A stretch of DNA of 64,000 nt, taken from contig NZ_QKWJ01000025.1 of the NCBI RefSeq assembly GCF_003353055.1, positions 37,743 to 101,742 on the forward strand, given 5' to 3'. A program made the translations under genes and the position numbers. This document shows positions 38,409 through 46,890 of this stretch, piece by piece. The DNA comes from Cupriavidus lacunae. GTDB taxonomy: Bacteria > Pseudomonadota > Gammaproteobacteria > Burkholderiales > Burkholderiaceae. The notes below the pieces were generated by a model that saw nothing but the letters and a program-made list of their open reading frames with translations, searched no databases and was not told the origin of the DNA. The stretch's first letter is position 1. Every line of letters begins with the position of its first letter.

Positions 38409-39752
38409 ATGACACGCAAGTATTTCGGGACAGATGGCGTGCGGGGTAAGGTCGGCGACGCGCCGATCACGCCGGACTTCGTGATGCGCCTGGGCCATGC
38501 CGCCGGCAAGGTGCTGGCCCACGGCGCCAAAACCGGGCAGGGCAAGCCGACCGTGCTGATCGGCAAGGACACGCGCATTTCGGGCTATATGCTGGAAGCC
38601 GCGCTGGAAGCCGGCTTCACCTCGGCGGGCGTGCACGTGCTGCTGACCGGTCCGCTGCCGACGCCCGGCATCGCCTACCTGACACGGGCGCTGCGGCTGT
38701 CCGCCGGCGTGGTGATCTCGGCCAGCCACAATCCTTACTATGACAACGGGATCAAGTTCTTCTCGGCCAACGGTGACAAGCTGCCGGACGCGGTCGAGGC
38801 GGCGATCGAGGCTGCCATCGACGAGCCGATGGTGTGCGCGCCGTCCGACGACCTGGGCCGCGCCCGCCGCATCGACGATGCCGCGGGCCGCTATATCGAA
38901 TTCTGCAAGAGCACCTTCCCGTATGAACAGGACCTGCATGGCCTGAAGCTGGTGGTCGACTGCGCCCACGGCGCGGCCTATCACATCGCGCCGCCGGTAT
39001 TCCATGAACTGGGCGCCGATGTGGTGGCGATCGGCAACCAGCCGGACGGCCGCAATATCAACGCCGGCTACGGCGCCACCGCGCCGGAGAAGCTGATCGA
39101 GGCGGTCAAGGCCAATGGCGCCGACCTCGGCCTGGCCTTTGACGGCGATGCCGACCGCCTGCAGGTGGTGGATGCGGATGGCCGCCTCTACAACGGCGAC
39201 GAACTGCTGTATCTGATCGTGCGCGACCGCCAGGCCGCCGGCCATGTGGTGCCGGGTGCCGTCGGCACGCTGATGACCAATATGGCGGTGGAACTGGCGC
39301 TCAAGCGCCAGGGCGTGGACTTCGTGCGGGCCAAGGTGGGCGACCGCTATGTGCTGGAAGAACTGAACAAGCGCCACTGGACACTGGGCGGCGAGGGCTC
39401 CGGCCACCTGCTGTGCCTGGACCGTCACAGCACCGGCGACGGCATCGTGTCGGCGCTGCAGGTGCTGGGCGCACTGCGCCGCAGCGGCAAGACGCTGGCG
39501 CAGCTGCTCGACGGCGTGAAGCTGTTCCCGCAGACGCTGATCAACGTGCGCGTGCAGAAGGGCTTCGACTGGCAGACCCATGCCGGCCTGCAGGCGGCGC
39601 GCGCGGCGGTGGAGCCGGAACTGGAAGGCCGTGGCCGGGTGCTGATCCGTGCCTCCGGCACCGAGCCGGTGGTGCGCGTGATGGTCGAGGCCGAACAGGC
39701 TGAGATGGCCGAGCGCGCAGCCAGGACGCTGGCGGATGCGCTGGGCGCCTGA
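38409..39752 (+). CDS. glmM: Phosphoglucosamine mutase
   Basis: A 447-residue enzyme that interconverts glucosamine-6-P and glucosamine-1-P for peptidoglycan and LPS precursors. Motifs: RKYFGTDGVRGKVG at the start, active-site Ser (about 106) in VVISASHNPYYDNGIKFF, metal loop AFDGDADR, sugar-binding GGEGSGHL and phosphate-binding RASGTEPVVRVMVE. ATG 38409 is preceded by GAGAGGGA. Confidence 0.96.
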   Translation: MTRKYFGTDGVRGKVGDAPITPDFVMRLGHAAGKVLAHGAKTGQGKPTVLIGKDTRISGYMLEAALEAGFTSAGVHVLLTGPLPTPGIAYLTRALRLSAGVVISASHNPYYDNGIKFFSANGDKLPDAVEAAIEAAIDEPMVCAPSDDLGRARRIDDAAGRYIEFCKSTFPYEQDLHGLKLVVDCAHGAAYHIAPPVFHELGADVVAIGNQPDGRNINAGYGATAPEKLIEAVKANGADLGLAFDGDADRLQVVDADGRLYNGDELLYLIVRDRQAAGHVVPGAVGTLMTNMAVELALKRQGVDFVRAKVGDRYVLEELNKRHWTLGGEGSGHLLCLDRHSTGDGIVSALQVLGALRRSGKTLAQLLDGVKLFPQTLINVRVQKGFDWQTHAGLQAARAAVEPELEGRGRVLIRASGTEPVVRVMVEAEQAEMAERAARTLADALGA

Positions 39753-39772
39753 TACGTCCCACCCTCGATAAG

Positions 39773-39800
39773 AACGCCGGGCTTCGACCCGGCGTTTTCT
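39773..39800 (+). terminator. Rho-independent terminator of glmM
   Basis: AACGCCGGG (39773-39781), loop CTTCGA, CCCGGCGTT (39788-39796), then T-rich sequence. It separates the housekeeping genes from the pst operon. Confidence 0.85.
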
Positions 39801-39901
39801 TGTGTAGTAACGCAATTAACCGCTGTCATATTGCGCCGGCATGACAGCTGGATTGCAACGGCGAACCCTTGCTGGAGGCCGGTTTCAAGAAGATTTAAAG
39901 A

Positions 39902-39957
39902 TGTCACGGAATTGTCATACAGGGAGCATAGAGTTCGTCTTGTCAAAAATTTGTCAT
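39902..39957 (+). promoter_or_regulatory. Two Pho boxes upstream of pstS
   Basis: TGTCA repeats at 39902 and 39913, and again at 39941 and 39952. Each pair is spaced exactly 11 bp, the period of PhoB half-sites (7 bp plus 4 bp). The first pair is followed by a -10-like CATAGA. The second ends 28 bp before the pstS start. A further element, GCTGTCAT-N11-ATGACAGC, lies at 39822-39848. PhoB, encoded in this operon, should bind here when phosphate is scarce. Confidence 0.8.
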
Positions 39958-39984
39958 TCCCAACCAATGTTCTCTGGAGGACAT

Positions 39985-41016
39985 ATGAAGCTGGTCAAGA
40001 CTGCCGTGGCAGGCATCGTTTCGATGGTGGTGGCGGGTACTGCGTTCGCGGCGGAAATTACCGGTGCAGGCGCTTCTTTCCCGGCGCCCGTGTATTCCAA
40101 GTGGGCCGACGCATACCAAAAAGCAACGGGTAACAAGGTCAACTATCAATCCATCGGCTCGTCGGGCGGGATCAAGCAGATCGGCGCCAAGACGGTCGAT
40201 TTCGGTGCTTCCGACGCGCCGCTGAAGGACGAGGACCTGAACAAGCAGGGCCTGGTCCAGTTCCCGACCGTGATCGGCGGCGTGGTGCCGGTGATCAACC
40301 TGCAAGGCGTGAAGCCGGGCGAGCTGACCATCACGGGTGAAGTGCTGGCCAACATCTACCTGGGCAAGATCAAGAAGTGGGATGACCCCGCGATCAAGGC
40401 GCTGAACCCGCACGCCAAGCTGCCGAGCCAGGACATCCTGCCGGTGCGCCGTGCCGATGGTTCGGGCACCACCTTCATCTTCACCAACTACCTGTCCAAG
40501 GTCAGCCCGGACTGGAAGAGCGCGGTGGGCGAGGGCACCACGGTCAACTGGCCGGGCGGCGGCACTGGCGGCAAGGGCAATGAAGGCGTGGCCGCCTTTG
40601 TGCAGCGCCTGAACGGCGCGATCGGCTATGTCGAGTACGCCTACGCCAAGCAGAACAAGATGACCCACCTGAACATGAAGAATGCTTCGGGTGCCGTGGT
40701 GCAGCCGGGCGATGACGCCTTCAAGGCCGCTGCTGCCGGTGCGGACTGGAGCAAGACCTACTACCAGATCCTGACCAACCAGCCGGGCAAGACCGCATGG
40801 CCGATCGCCGGCGCCACCTTCATCCTGGTCCACAAGAACCAGGAAAAGGCCGCGCAGGGTGCCGAAGTGCTGAAGTTCTTCGACTGGGCCTACAAGAGCG
40901 GCGCCAACATGGCCGCCGACCTCGACTACGTGCCGCTGCCGGAAAACGTTGTGAACCAGATCCGCTCGACCTGGAAGACCAGCGTCAAGGACGCCTCGGG
41001 CAAGGCGCTGTACTGA
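39985..41016 (+). CDS. pstS: Periplasmic phosphate-binding protein of the Pst transporter
   Basis: A 343-residue exported protein. Signal peptide MKLVKTAVAGIVSMVVAGTAFA, then AEITGAGASFPAPVYSKWAD. Phosphate-contact segments: TGAGASFP, SIGSSGGIKQI, DFGASDAPL and RRADGSGTTFIFTNYL. It delivers phosphate to PstCA with high affinity. The start ATG 39985 has a CTGGAGGAC ribosome site. First gene of the operon, directly under the Pho boxes. Confidence 0.97.
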   Translation: MKLVKTAVAGIVSMVVAGTAFAAEITGAGASFPAPVYSKWADAYQKATGNKVNYQSIGSSGGIKQIGAKTVDFGASDAPLKDEDLNKQGLVQFPTVIGGVVPVINLQGVKPGELTITGEVLANIYLGKIKKWDDPAIKALNPHAKLPSQDILPVRRADGSGTTFIFTNYLSKVSPDWKSAVGEGTTVNWPGGGTGGKGNEGVAAFVQRLNGAIGYVEYAYAKQNKMTHLNMKNASGAVVQPGDDAFKAAAAGADWSKTYYQILTNQPGKTAWPIAGATFILVHKNQEKAAQGAEVLKFFDWAYKSGANMAADLDYVPLPENVVNQIRSTWKTSVKDASGKALY

Positions 41017-41029
41017 TCTGACGGTATCG

Positions 41030-41086
41030 CCGGCCCCGCTGCGTGTGGGGCCGGTGTCCGGGCAGCCCGAAACTGGCCCGGACACC
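41030..41086 (+). other. Two stable hairpins between pstS and pstC
   Basis: CCGGCCCC/GGGGCCGG (41030-41054) overlaps by two bases with GGTGTCCGGGC/GCCCGGACACC (41053-41086). Without a U-run they are more likely to stabilise the pstS message or partly attenuate than to terminate fully. The excess of binding protein over transporter in such operons fits this. Confidence 0.6.
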
Positions 41087-41132
41087 GGGCTTCCGCCCAG
41101 GCGGGAGCGGCGATCGACCCTGAATTCCCGAC

Positions 41133-42101
41133 ATGGCGACTACCCCCTCCGAGATCCGCAACGTCCAGCCCCCGAGCCGCATGGGCGACCTCCTGTTCGG
41201 CGGCCTGACGCGAGGCGCCGCGATCGTGACGCTGCTGCTGCTGGGCGGCATCATCGTCTCGCTCGCGATCAGCGCCTGGCCGTCGATCCAGACGTTCGGC
41301 GCGCGCTTCCTGTGGACCGCGGAGTGGGATCCTCCCGCCGATGTCTACGGTGCGCTGGTGCCCATCTACGGCACCATCGTGACCTCGCTGATCGCGCTGA
41401 TCATCGCGGTGCCGGTCAGCTTCGGCATTGCGCTGTTCCTGACCGAGCTGTCGCCAGCCTGGCTGCGCCGCCCGCTGGGGACCGCCATCGAACTGCTGGC
41501 CGCGGTGCCGTCGATTGTCTACGGCATGTGGGGCCTGCTCGTGTTCGCGCCGATCTTCGGCGAGTATTTCCAGAAGCCCCTGGCCGCCACGGTGGGCCAG
41601 CTGCCGGTGATCGGCAAGCTGTTCCAGGGCGCGCCGCTGGGTATCGGCCTGCTGTGCGCGGGCGTGATCCTGGCGATCATGATCATTCCGTATATCGCCT
41701 CGGTGATGCGCGACGTGTTTGAAGTCACCCCGGTGCTGCTCAAGGAATCTGCCTACGGCGTAGGCTGCACCACCTGGGAGGTGATGTGGAACGTGGTGCT
41801 GCCCTACACCCGCGCCGGCGTGATCGGCGGCGTGATGCTGGGCCTGGGCCGCGCGCTGGGCGAGACCATGGCCGTCACCTTCGTGATCGGCAACACCAAC
41901 CTGCTGGACAGCCCCTCGCTGTTCTCGCCGGGCAACAGCATTACCTCGGCGCTCGCCAACGAATTTGCCGAAGCCGGCGCCGGCCTGCACACCGCCGCGC
42001 TGATGGAACTGGGCCTGATCCTGTTCTTCATTACCTTCGTCGTCCTGGCGCTGTCCAAGCTGCTGCTGCTGCGACTGGCAAAGAATGAGGGAACCAAATG
42101 A
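41133..42101 (+). CDS. pstC: Phosphate ABC transporter permease PstC
   Basis: A 322-residue membrane permease with about six helices (first at about 30-52, LTRGAAIVTLLLLGGIIVSL). The inner-membrane EAA-type loop LLKESAYGVGCTTWEVMWNV contacts PstB. Its stop overlaps the pstA start by four bases. Confidence 0.95.
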   Translation: MATTPSEIRNVQPPSRMGDLLFGGLTRGAAIVTLLLLGGIIVSLAISAWPSIQTFGARFLWTAEWDPPADVYGALVPIYGTIVTSLIALIIAVPVSFGIALFLTELSPAWLRRPLGTAIELLAAVPSIVYGMWGLLVFAPIFGEYFQKPLAATVGQLPVIGKLFQGAPLGIGLLCAGVILAIMIIPYIASVMRDVFEVTPVLLKESAYGVGCTTWEVMWNVVLPYTRAGVIGGVMLGLGRALGETMAVTFVIGNTNLLDSPSLFSPGNSITSALANEFAEAGAGLHTAALMELGLILFFITFVVLALSKLLLLRLAKNEGTK

Positions 42102-43000
42102 GCCACGTGAGCCAAGCCGTGTCTACCGTATCGATTCCGGCAGTCCGCCCTGATGCGGATGCCATCCGCACCCGGCTGCAGGCGCGCCGCCGCCGCACCA
42201 ACCTGTATGCGCTGACCGCCTCGCTGGCGGCGATGGGCTTCGGCCTGTTCTGGCTGGCGTGGATCCTGTGGACCACCATCACGCTGGGCGTTGGCGGCCT
42301 GTCGCTGGACCTGTTCACGCAGATGACGCCGGCGCCCAATACCGCCGGCGGTGGCCTCGCCAATGCCATCTTCGGCAGCTTCGTGATGGTCGGCATGGCC
42401 ACGCTACTCGGCACGCCGCTGGGCATCCTGGCCGGCATCTACCTGGCCGAGTACGGCAAGAGTTCGCCGCTGGCCAGCTTTATCCGCTTTATCAACGACA
42501 TCCTGCTGTCGGCGCCGTCGATCGTGATCGGCCTCTTTGTCTACGCACTGGTGGTGACCCGGATGGGCCACTTCTCGGGCTGGGCCGGGATCTGCGCGCT
42601 GGCACTGCTGCAGGTGCCGATCGTGGTGCGCACCACCGAGAACATGCTGAACCTGGTGCCCAACGCGCTGCGCGAGGCCGCCTTCGCACTCGGCACGCCC
42701 AAGTGGAAGATGGTGCTGTCGATCACGGTGAAGTCATCCTACGCGGGGATTGTGACCGGCGTATTGCTGGCCGTGGCCCGCATCGCCGGCGAAACCGCGC
42801 CGCTGCTGTTCACCGCGCTGTCCAACCAGTTCTGGACCAGCGACCTGAACAAGCCGATGGCCAACCTGCCGGTGACGATCTTCCGCTTTGCCATGAGCCC
42901 GTTCACGGAATGGCAGCAGCTGGCCTGGGCGGGTGTGTTCCTGATTACGATCGGCGTGCTGGCCCTGAATATCATGGCGCGCATCCTGTTCAAGAAATAA
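42098..43000 (+). CDS. pstA: Phosphate ABC transporter permease PstA
   Basis: A 300-residue permease, second half of the phosphate channel. Six predicted helices; EAA loop REAAFALGTPKWKMVLSITV; charged residues around FLITIGVLALNIMARILFKK end the protein. Translationally coupled to pstC by an ATGA overlap. Confidence 0.95.
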   Translation: MSHVSQAVSTVSIPAVRPDADAIRTRLQARRRRTNLYALTASLAAMGFGLFWLAWILWTTITLGVGGLSLDLFTQMTPAPNTAGGGLANAIFGSFVMVGMATLLGTPLGILAGIYLAEYGKSSPLASFIRFINDILLSAPSIVIGLFVYALVVTRMGHFSGWAGICALALLQVPIVVRTTENMLNLVPNALREAAFALGTPKWKMVLSITVKSSYAGIVTGVLLAVARIAGETAPLLFTALSNQFWTSDLNKPMANLPVTIFRFAMSPFTEWQQLAWAGVFLITIGVLALNIMARILFKK

Positions 43001-43053
43001 GCGACGCGACCGGTATTCCGTCCCGCCCCAAAGACTGCAAGCGAGAAAACGCA

Positions 43054-43842
43054 ATGACCTCCACCGTCATCGACATTCCCGATTCGGTACGCGCCAAGAT
43101 CGACGTGCGCAACCTGAACTTCTACTACGGCCAGTTCCATGCGCTGAAAGACATCAACATGTCGATCCCGGACCGCAAGGTCACGGCCTTCATCGGCCCG
43201 TCGGGCTGCGGCAAGTCGACGCTGCTGCGCACCTTCAACAAGATGTATGCGCTGTATCCCGAGCAGCGCGCCGAGGGTGAGATCAACATGGACGGCGATA
43301 ACCTGCTGACCGCGCGCCAGGACATCGCCCTGCTGCGCGCCAAGGTCGGCATGGTGTTCCAGAAGCCGACGCCGTTCCCGATGTCGATCTACGACAACAT
43401 CGCCTTCGGCGTGCGCCTGTTCGAGAAGCTGTCGCGCTCGGAGATGGACGACCGCGTGGAATGGGCCCTGACCAAGGCCGCGCTGTGGACCGAGGCCAAG
43501 GACAAGCTGCACCAGTCCGGCTACGGCCTGTCCGGCGGCCAGCAGCAGCGCCTGTGCATCGCGCGCGGCATCGCCATCCGCCCCGAGGTGCTGCTGCTGG
43601 ACGAGCCGTGCTCGGCGCTTGACCCGATCTCCACCGGCCGCATCGAAGAACTGATCGCGGAGTTGAAGGACGAGTACACCGTGGTGATCGTCACGCACAA
43701 CATGCAGCAGGCCGCACGCTGCTCGGACTACACCGCCTATATGTACCTGGGCGAGCTGATCGAGTTTGGCGAGACCGAAAAGATCTTCATCAAGCCGCAC
43801 CGCAAGGAAACGGAAGACTACATTACCGGCCGATTTGGCTAA
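43054..43842 (+). CDS. pstB: Phosphate ABC transporter ATP-binding protein PstB
   Basis: A 262-residue ATPase. Walker A GPSGCGKST (about 49-57), Q-loop MVFQKPTPFPMSI, ABC signature LSGGQQQRL, Walker B VLLLDEPCSALDP and switch His in VIVTHNMQQA. The fold and the PstB-specific QKPTPFPMSIYDN are complete. Start ATG 43054. Confidence 0.96.
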   Translation: MTSTVIDIPDSVRAKIDVRNLNFYYGQFHALKDINMSIPDRKVTAFIGPSGCGKSTLLRTFNKMYALYPEQRAEGEINMDGDNLLTARQDIALLRAKVGMVFQKPTPFPMSIYDNIAFGVRLFEKLSRSEMDDRVEWALTKAALWTEAKDKLHQSGYGLSGGQQQRLCIARGIAIRPEVLLLDEPCSALDPISTGRIEELIAELKDEYTVVIVTHNMQQAARCSDYTAYMYLGELIEFGETEKIFIKPHRKETEDYITGRFG

Positions 43843-43899
43843 TTCAGGCTGATTGTTACCGCAGGGCGTAGCATATCCATAAGCGGCCAGGAGAATTCC

Positions 43900-44604
43900 A
43901 TGACTGACAAGCATCTGTCGACCCAGTTCGACGCAGACCTCAACGCGATCAACACCAAGCTGCTGCAGATGGGCGGCCTGGTCGAGTCGCAGATCGAGTT
44001 CGCCATGCGCGCGCTGGCCGACTTCGATGGCGAGACCGCCGACCAGGTCATCGCCCGCGAGATCCAGCTCAACGCGCTCGAAGTCGAGATCGATGCCGAC
44101 TGCGGCAACATCATCGCCCGGCGCCAGCCGACCGCGCGCGACCTGCGGCTGGTGATGGCCATCTCCAAGACCATCACCAACCTGGAGCGCGCCGGCGACG
44201 AGGCCGAGAAGATCGCCAAGCGCACCAAGCACATCATGGAAGACGCATCGGCGCACAGCATCAACTACGCCGAGGTCAAGCTCTCGGGCGAGATGGCGAT
44301 CTCGCTGCTGCGCCAGGCGCTGGACGCCTTTGCCCGCCTGGATACCGTGGCGGCGGCGCGCATCGTCAAGGACGACAAGGCCATCGACGAGGAATTCCGC
44401 GGCTTCGTGCGCAAGCTGATCACATACATGATGGAAGATCCGCGTACCATCTCGGTCGCGCTGGATTTCCTGTTTATCGCCAAGGCCGTGGAGCGCATCG
44501 GCGATCACGCCAAGAACATCGCTGAATTCATCATTTACATCGTCAAGGGGACGGACGTCCGCCATGTCTCGCGCGAGGACATGGAGCGCGAAGCGCTGAG
44601 CTGA
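43900..44604 (+). CDS. phoU: Phosphate signalling protein PhoU
   Basis: A 234-residue all-helical protein made of two three-helix repeats, each with a metal-binding (E/D)xxxD pattern (DEAEKIAKRTKHI and ERIGDHAKNIAEFI). It links PstB to PhoR and keeps the Pho regulon off when phosphate is plentiful. An AGGAGAATTCC ribosome site precedes the ATG. Confidence 0.95.
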   Translation: MTDKHLSTQFDADLNAINTKLLQMGGLVESQIEFAMRALADFDGETADQVIAREIQLNALEVEIDADCGNIIARRQPTARDLRLVMAISKTITNLERAGDEAEKIAKRTKHIMEDASAHSINYAEVKLSGEMAISLLRQALDAFARLDTVAAARIVKDDKAIDEEFRGFVRKLITYMMEDPRTISVALDFLFIAKAVERIGDHAKNIAEFIIYIVKGTDVRHVSREDMEREALS

Positions 44605-44632
44605 ACTCGGCCGCCCACGGAGAACAATACAC

Positions 44633-45340
44633 ATGCCAAGCAGTATTCTCGTTGTCGAAGACGAACCAGCGATCGCCGAGCTGATCGCCGTGAACCTGCA
44701 GCACGCGGGGCACTATCCGATCCGGGCCTACAACGCCGAGCAGGCGCTGTCGCTGATGAGTGACGTGCTGCCCGACCTGGTGCTGCTGGACTGGATGCTC
44801 CCGGGCAAGTCGGGCGCGAACTTCGCCAAGGAGTTGCGGGCCAACGACCGTACCCGCCAGATCCCGATCATCATGCTGACCGCGCGCGGTGAGGAGCAGG
44901 ACAAGGTGATGGGGCTTGAAGCCGGCGCAGACGACTACGTGACCAAACCGTTCTCGCCCAAGGAGTTGCTGGCGCGGATCAAGGCCGTGCTGCGCCGCCG
45001 TGCGCCGCAGCTGACCGACGACGTGGTGGCCATCAACGGCCTGCGGCTGGACCCGGCCACGCACCGCGTCACCGGACAGGACGGCAGCGGCCCGATCAAG
45101 CTGGACCTCGGTCCGACCGAGTTCCGCCTGCTGCACTTCCTGATGACGCATCCGGAGCGCGTGCACAGCCGCTCGCAATTGCTCGACCAGGTCTGGGGCG
45201 ACCATGTCTTTGTCGAGGAACGCACCGTCGACGTCCATATCAAGCGCCTGCGCGCCGCGCTGACCCCCGGCGGCTACAGCAATATGATCGAAACCGTACG
45301 CGGCAGCGGCTACCGCCTGGCGCGCACCCCCGGCGCCTGA
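44633..45340 (+). CDS. phoB: Phosphate regulon response regulator PhoB
   Basis: A 235-residue OmpR-type activator. Receiver domain with LVVEDEPAIAELI, phospho-acceptor Asp (about 53) in LVLLDWMLPGKSG, and KPFSPKEL. The winged helix (about 135-230) contains EFRLLHFLMTHPERVHSRSQ and VHIKRLRAALTPGG. It should bind the Pho boxes before pstS, olsB and probably ppk. Confidence 0.96.
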   Translation: MPSSILVVEDEPAIAELIAVNLQHAGHYPIRAYNAEQALSLMSDVLPDLVLLDWMLPGKSGANFAKELRANDRTRQIPIIMLTARGEEQDKVMGLEAGADDYVTKPFSPKELLARIKAVLRRRAPQLTDDVVAINGLRLDPATHRVTGQDGSGPIKLDLGPTEFRLLHFLMTHPERVHSRSQLLDQVWGDHVFVEERTVDVHIKRLRAALTPGGYSNMIETVRGSGYRLARTPGA

Positions 45341-45450
45341 GGCGCCGGCCAGGGCCCACGCCGCTGGCGGGGCGCGGCGAAATCGTGGCACACTCCGTCG
45401 CAACCCTGCAGCCGGCATTCCTTGGCCGGCTGCGAGCCTGAACCCTGCGC

Positions 45451-46836
45451 ATGAACGTCATCTGGGCCCGATCCGCGGCCATCCTGATCAGCCTGCTGGT
45501 GCTGTCCGCCGGTATCTACCTGGCCGTGGGCCCGGTGCCGGCGCTGGCGCTGGCTTGCGTATCGCTGCTCGGGCTGCTGTCCTACTACCTGTACCAGATC
45601 AACCGCCTGTGGAAAGTGCTCGACGCACCGGTTTACGGCGAGATCCCCAGCGCGCTTGGCCTGTGGGGCGAGGTGTATTACCGCCTGCACCGGCTGGTCA
45701 AGCGCTGGCGCACCCAGGTGCTGCAGGTCGAGCGGCAACATACGCGCTTTATCCAGGCCATCCAGGCCTCGCCCAACGGCGTGCTGATGCTCGATGACGC
45801 CGACCAGATCGAGTGGTGCAACGACGTCGCCGAGCAGCATTTCGGCCTGAACGCGCGGCGCGATGTGCGCCAGCGCATCACCCACCTGATCCGCCGCCCC
45901 GAGTTCGTCCACTACCTGACGCGGCAGCGTTTCGACGACCCGCTGGTGATGCGCGACATGGGCGAGCACAAGCACAGCGTGATCGCGGTGCAGATCCTGC
46001 CCTATGGCGATAACCGCAAGCTGGTGATCACGCAGGACATCACCAAACTCGAGAACACCGAGGCGATGCGGCGCGACTTTGTCGCCAACGTCTCGCATGA
46101 GCTGAAGACGCCGCTGACGGTGCTGACCGGCTTCCTTGAAACCGTGCGCGACCTGCCGGTATCCGAAGACGACCGGCGCCGCTACATCGACATGATGCTG
46201 GCGCAGTCGGTGCGCATGCAGAGCATCGTCGAAGACCTGCTGGCCCTGGCCAAGCTGGAAAGCGATGCCCAGCCTCCTGGCAACGACATCGTGCCGATCC
46301 GCGCCATGGTCGCGCACCTGACCCACGACGCCGAGGCGCTGTCGCAGGGCCGGCACCAGGTCGCGGCGGAGATCGACCCGACCGTGGGCATGCGCGGCGC
46401 CGAGACCGAATTGCTGTCGGCGCTGGGCAACCTGGTGTCGAACGCGGTGCGCTACACGCCTGACGGCGGGCGCATCACCATCAGGCTGGCCTGGGAAGAC
46501 GGCCATGCGGTGTTCTCGGTGGCCGATACCGGCCTGGGCATCGCGCCCGAGCATATCCCCCGGCTGACCGAGCGCTTCTACCGCGTGGACCGCAGCCGCT
46601 CGCGCGATACCGGCGGCACCGGGCTGGGGCTGGCCATCGTCAAGCACGTGCTGTCGCGCCACCATGCGGACTTGCGCGTGACCAGCGAAGTGGGCCGGGG
46701 CAGCGTGTTTCGCGTGATCTTCCCGCTTGAGCGCAGCCTGCGTTTTGCTGGCGGAGATGGCGCCGACATCCCGGCGACAGGCGCGGGGCCCACGTTGCCG
46801 CCGCAGGCGCCGGACACGTCACGGCGTGCCGCCTGA
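45451..46836 (+). CDS. phoR: Phosphate regulon sensor kinase PhoR
   Basis: A 461-residue membrane histidine kinase. Two N-terminal hydrophobic helices (about 9-50), a PAS domain (about 95-200, AIQASPNGVLMLDDADQIEW), HisKA with the phospho-acceptor His (about 216) in FVANVSHELKTPLTVL, and HATPase motifs LGNLVSNAVRYTPDGG, VADTGLGI and GTGLGLAIVKHV. The last 40 residues are a Pro/Ala-rich tail. It phosphorylates PhoB on phosphate limitation. The 110-bp gap after phoB holds no other gene. Confidence 0.95.
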   Translation: MNVIWARSAAILISLLVLSAGIYLAVGPVPALALACVSLLGLLSYYLYQINRLWKVLDAPVYGEIPSALGLWGEVYYRLHRLVKRWRTQVLQVERQHTRFIQAIQASPNGVLMLDDADQIEWCNDVAEQHFGLNARRDVRQRITHLIRRPEFVHYLTRQRFDDPLVMRDMGEHKHSVIAVQILPYGDNRKLVITQDITKLENTEAMRRDFVANVSHELKTPLTVLTGFLETVRDLPVSEDDRRRYIDMMLAQSVRMQSIVEDLLALAKLESDAQPPGNDIVPIRAMVAHLTHDAEALSQGRHQVAAEIDPTVGMRGAETELLSALGNLVSNAVRYTPDGGRITIRLAWEDGHAVFSVADTGLGIAPEHIPRLTERFYRVDRSRSRDTGGTGLGLAIVKHVLSRHHADLRVTSEVGRGSVFRVIFPLERSLRFAGGDGADIPATGAGPTLPPQAPDTSRRAA

Positions 46837-46844
46837 GCCCAGAC

Positions 46845-46870
46845 AAAAACCCCGCCAAGGCGGGGTTTTT
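46845..46870. terminator. Bidirectional terminator between phoR and ppk
   Basis: AAAAACCCCGCC, loop AA, GGCGGGGTTTTT: a symmetrical hairpin with A-run and T-run that can end both converging transcripts. Confidence 0.9.
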
Positions 46871-46890
46871 ATCTGCCTGCGAGGTGCCAC

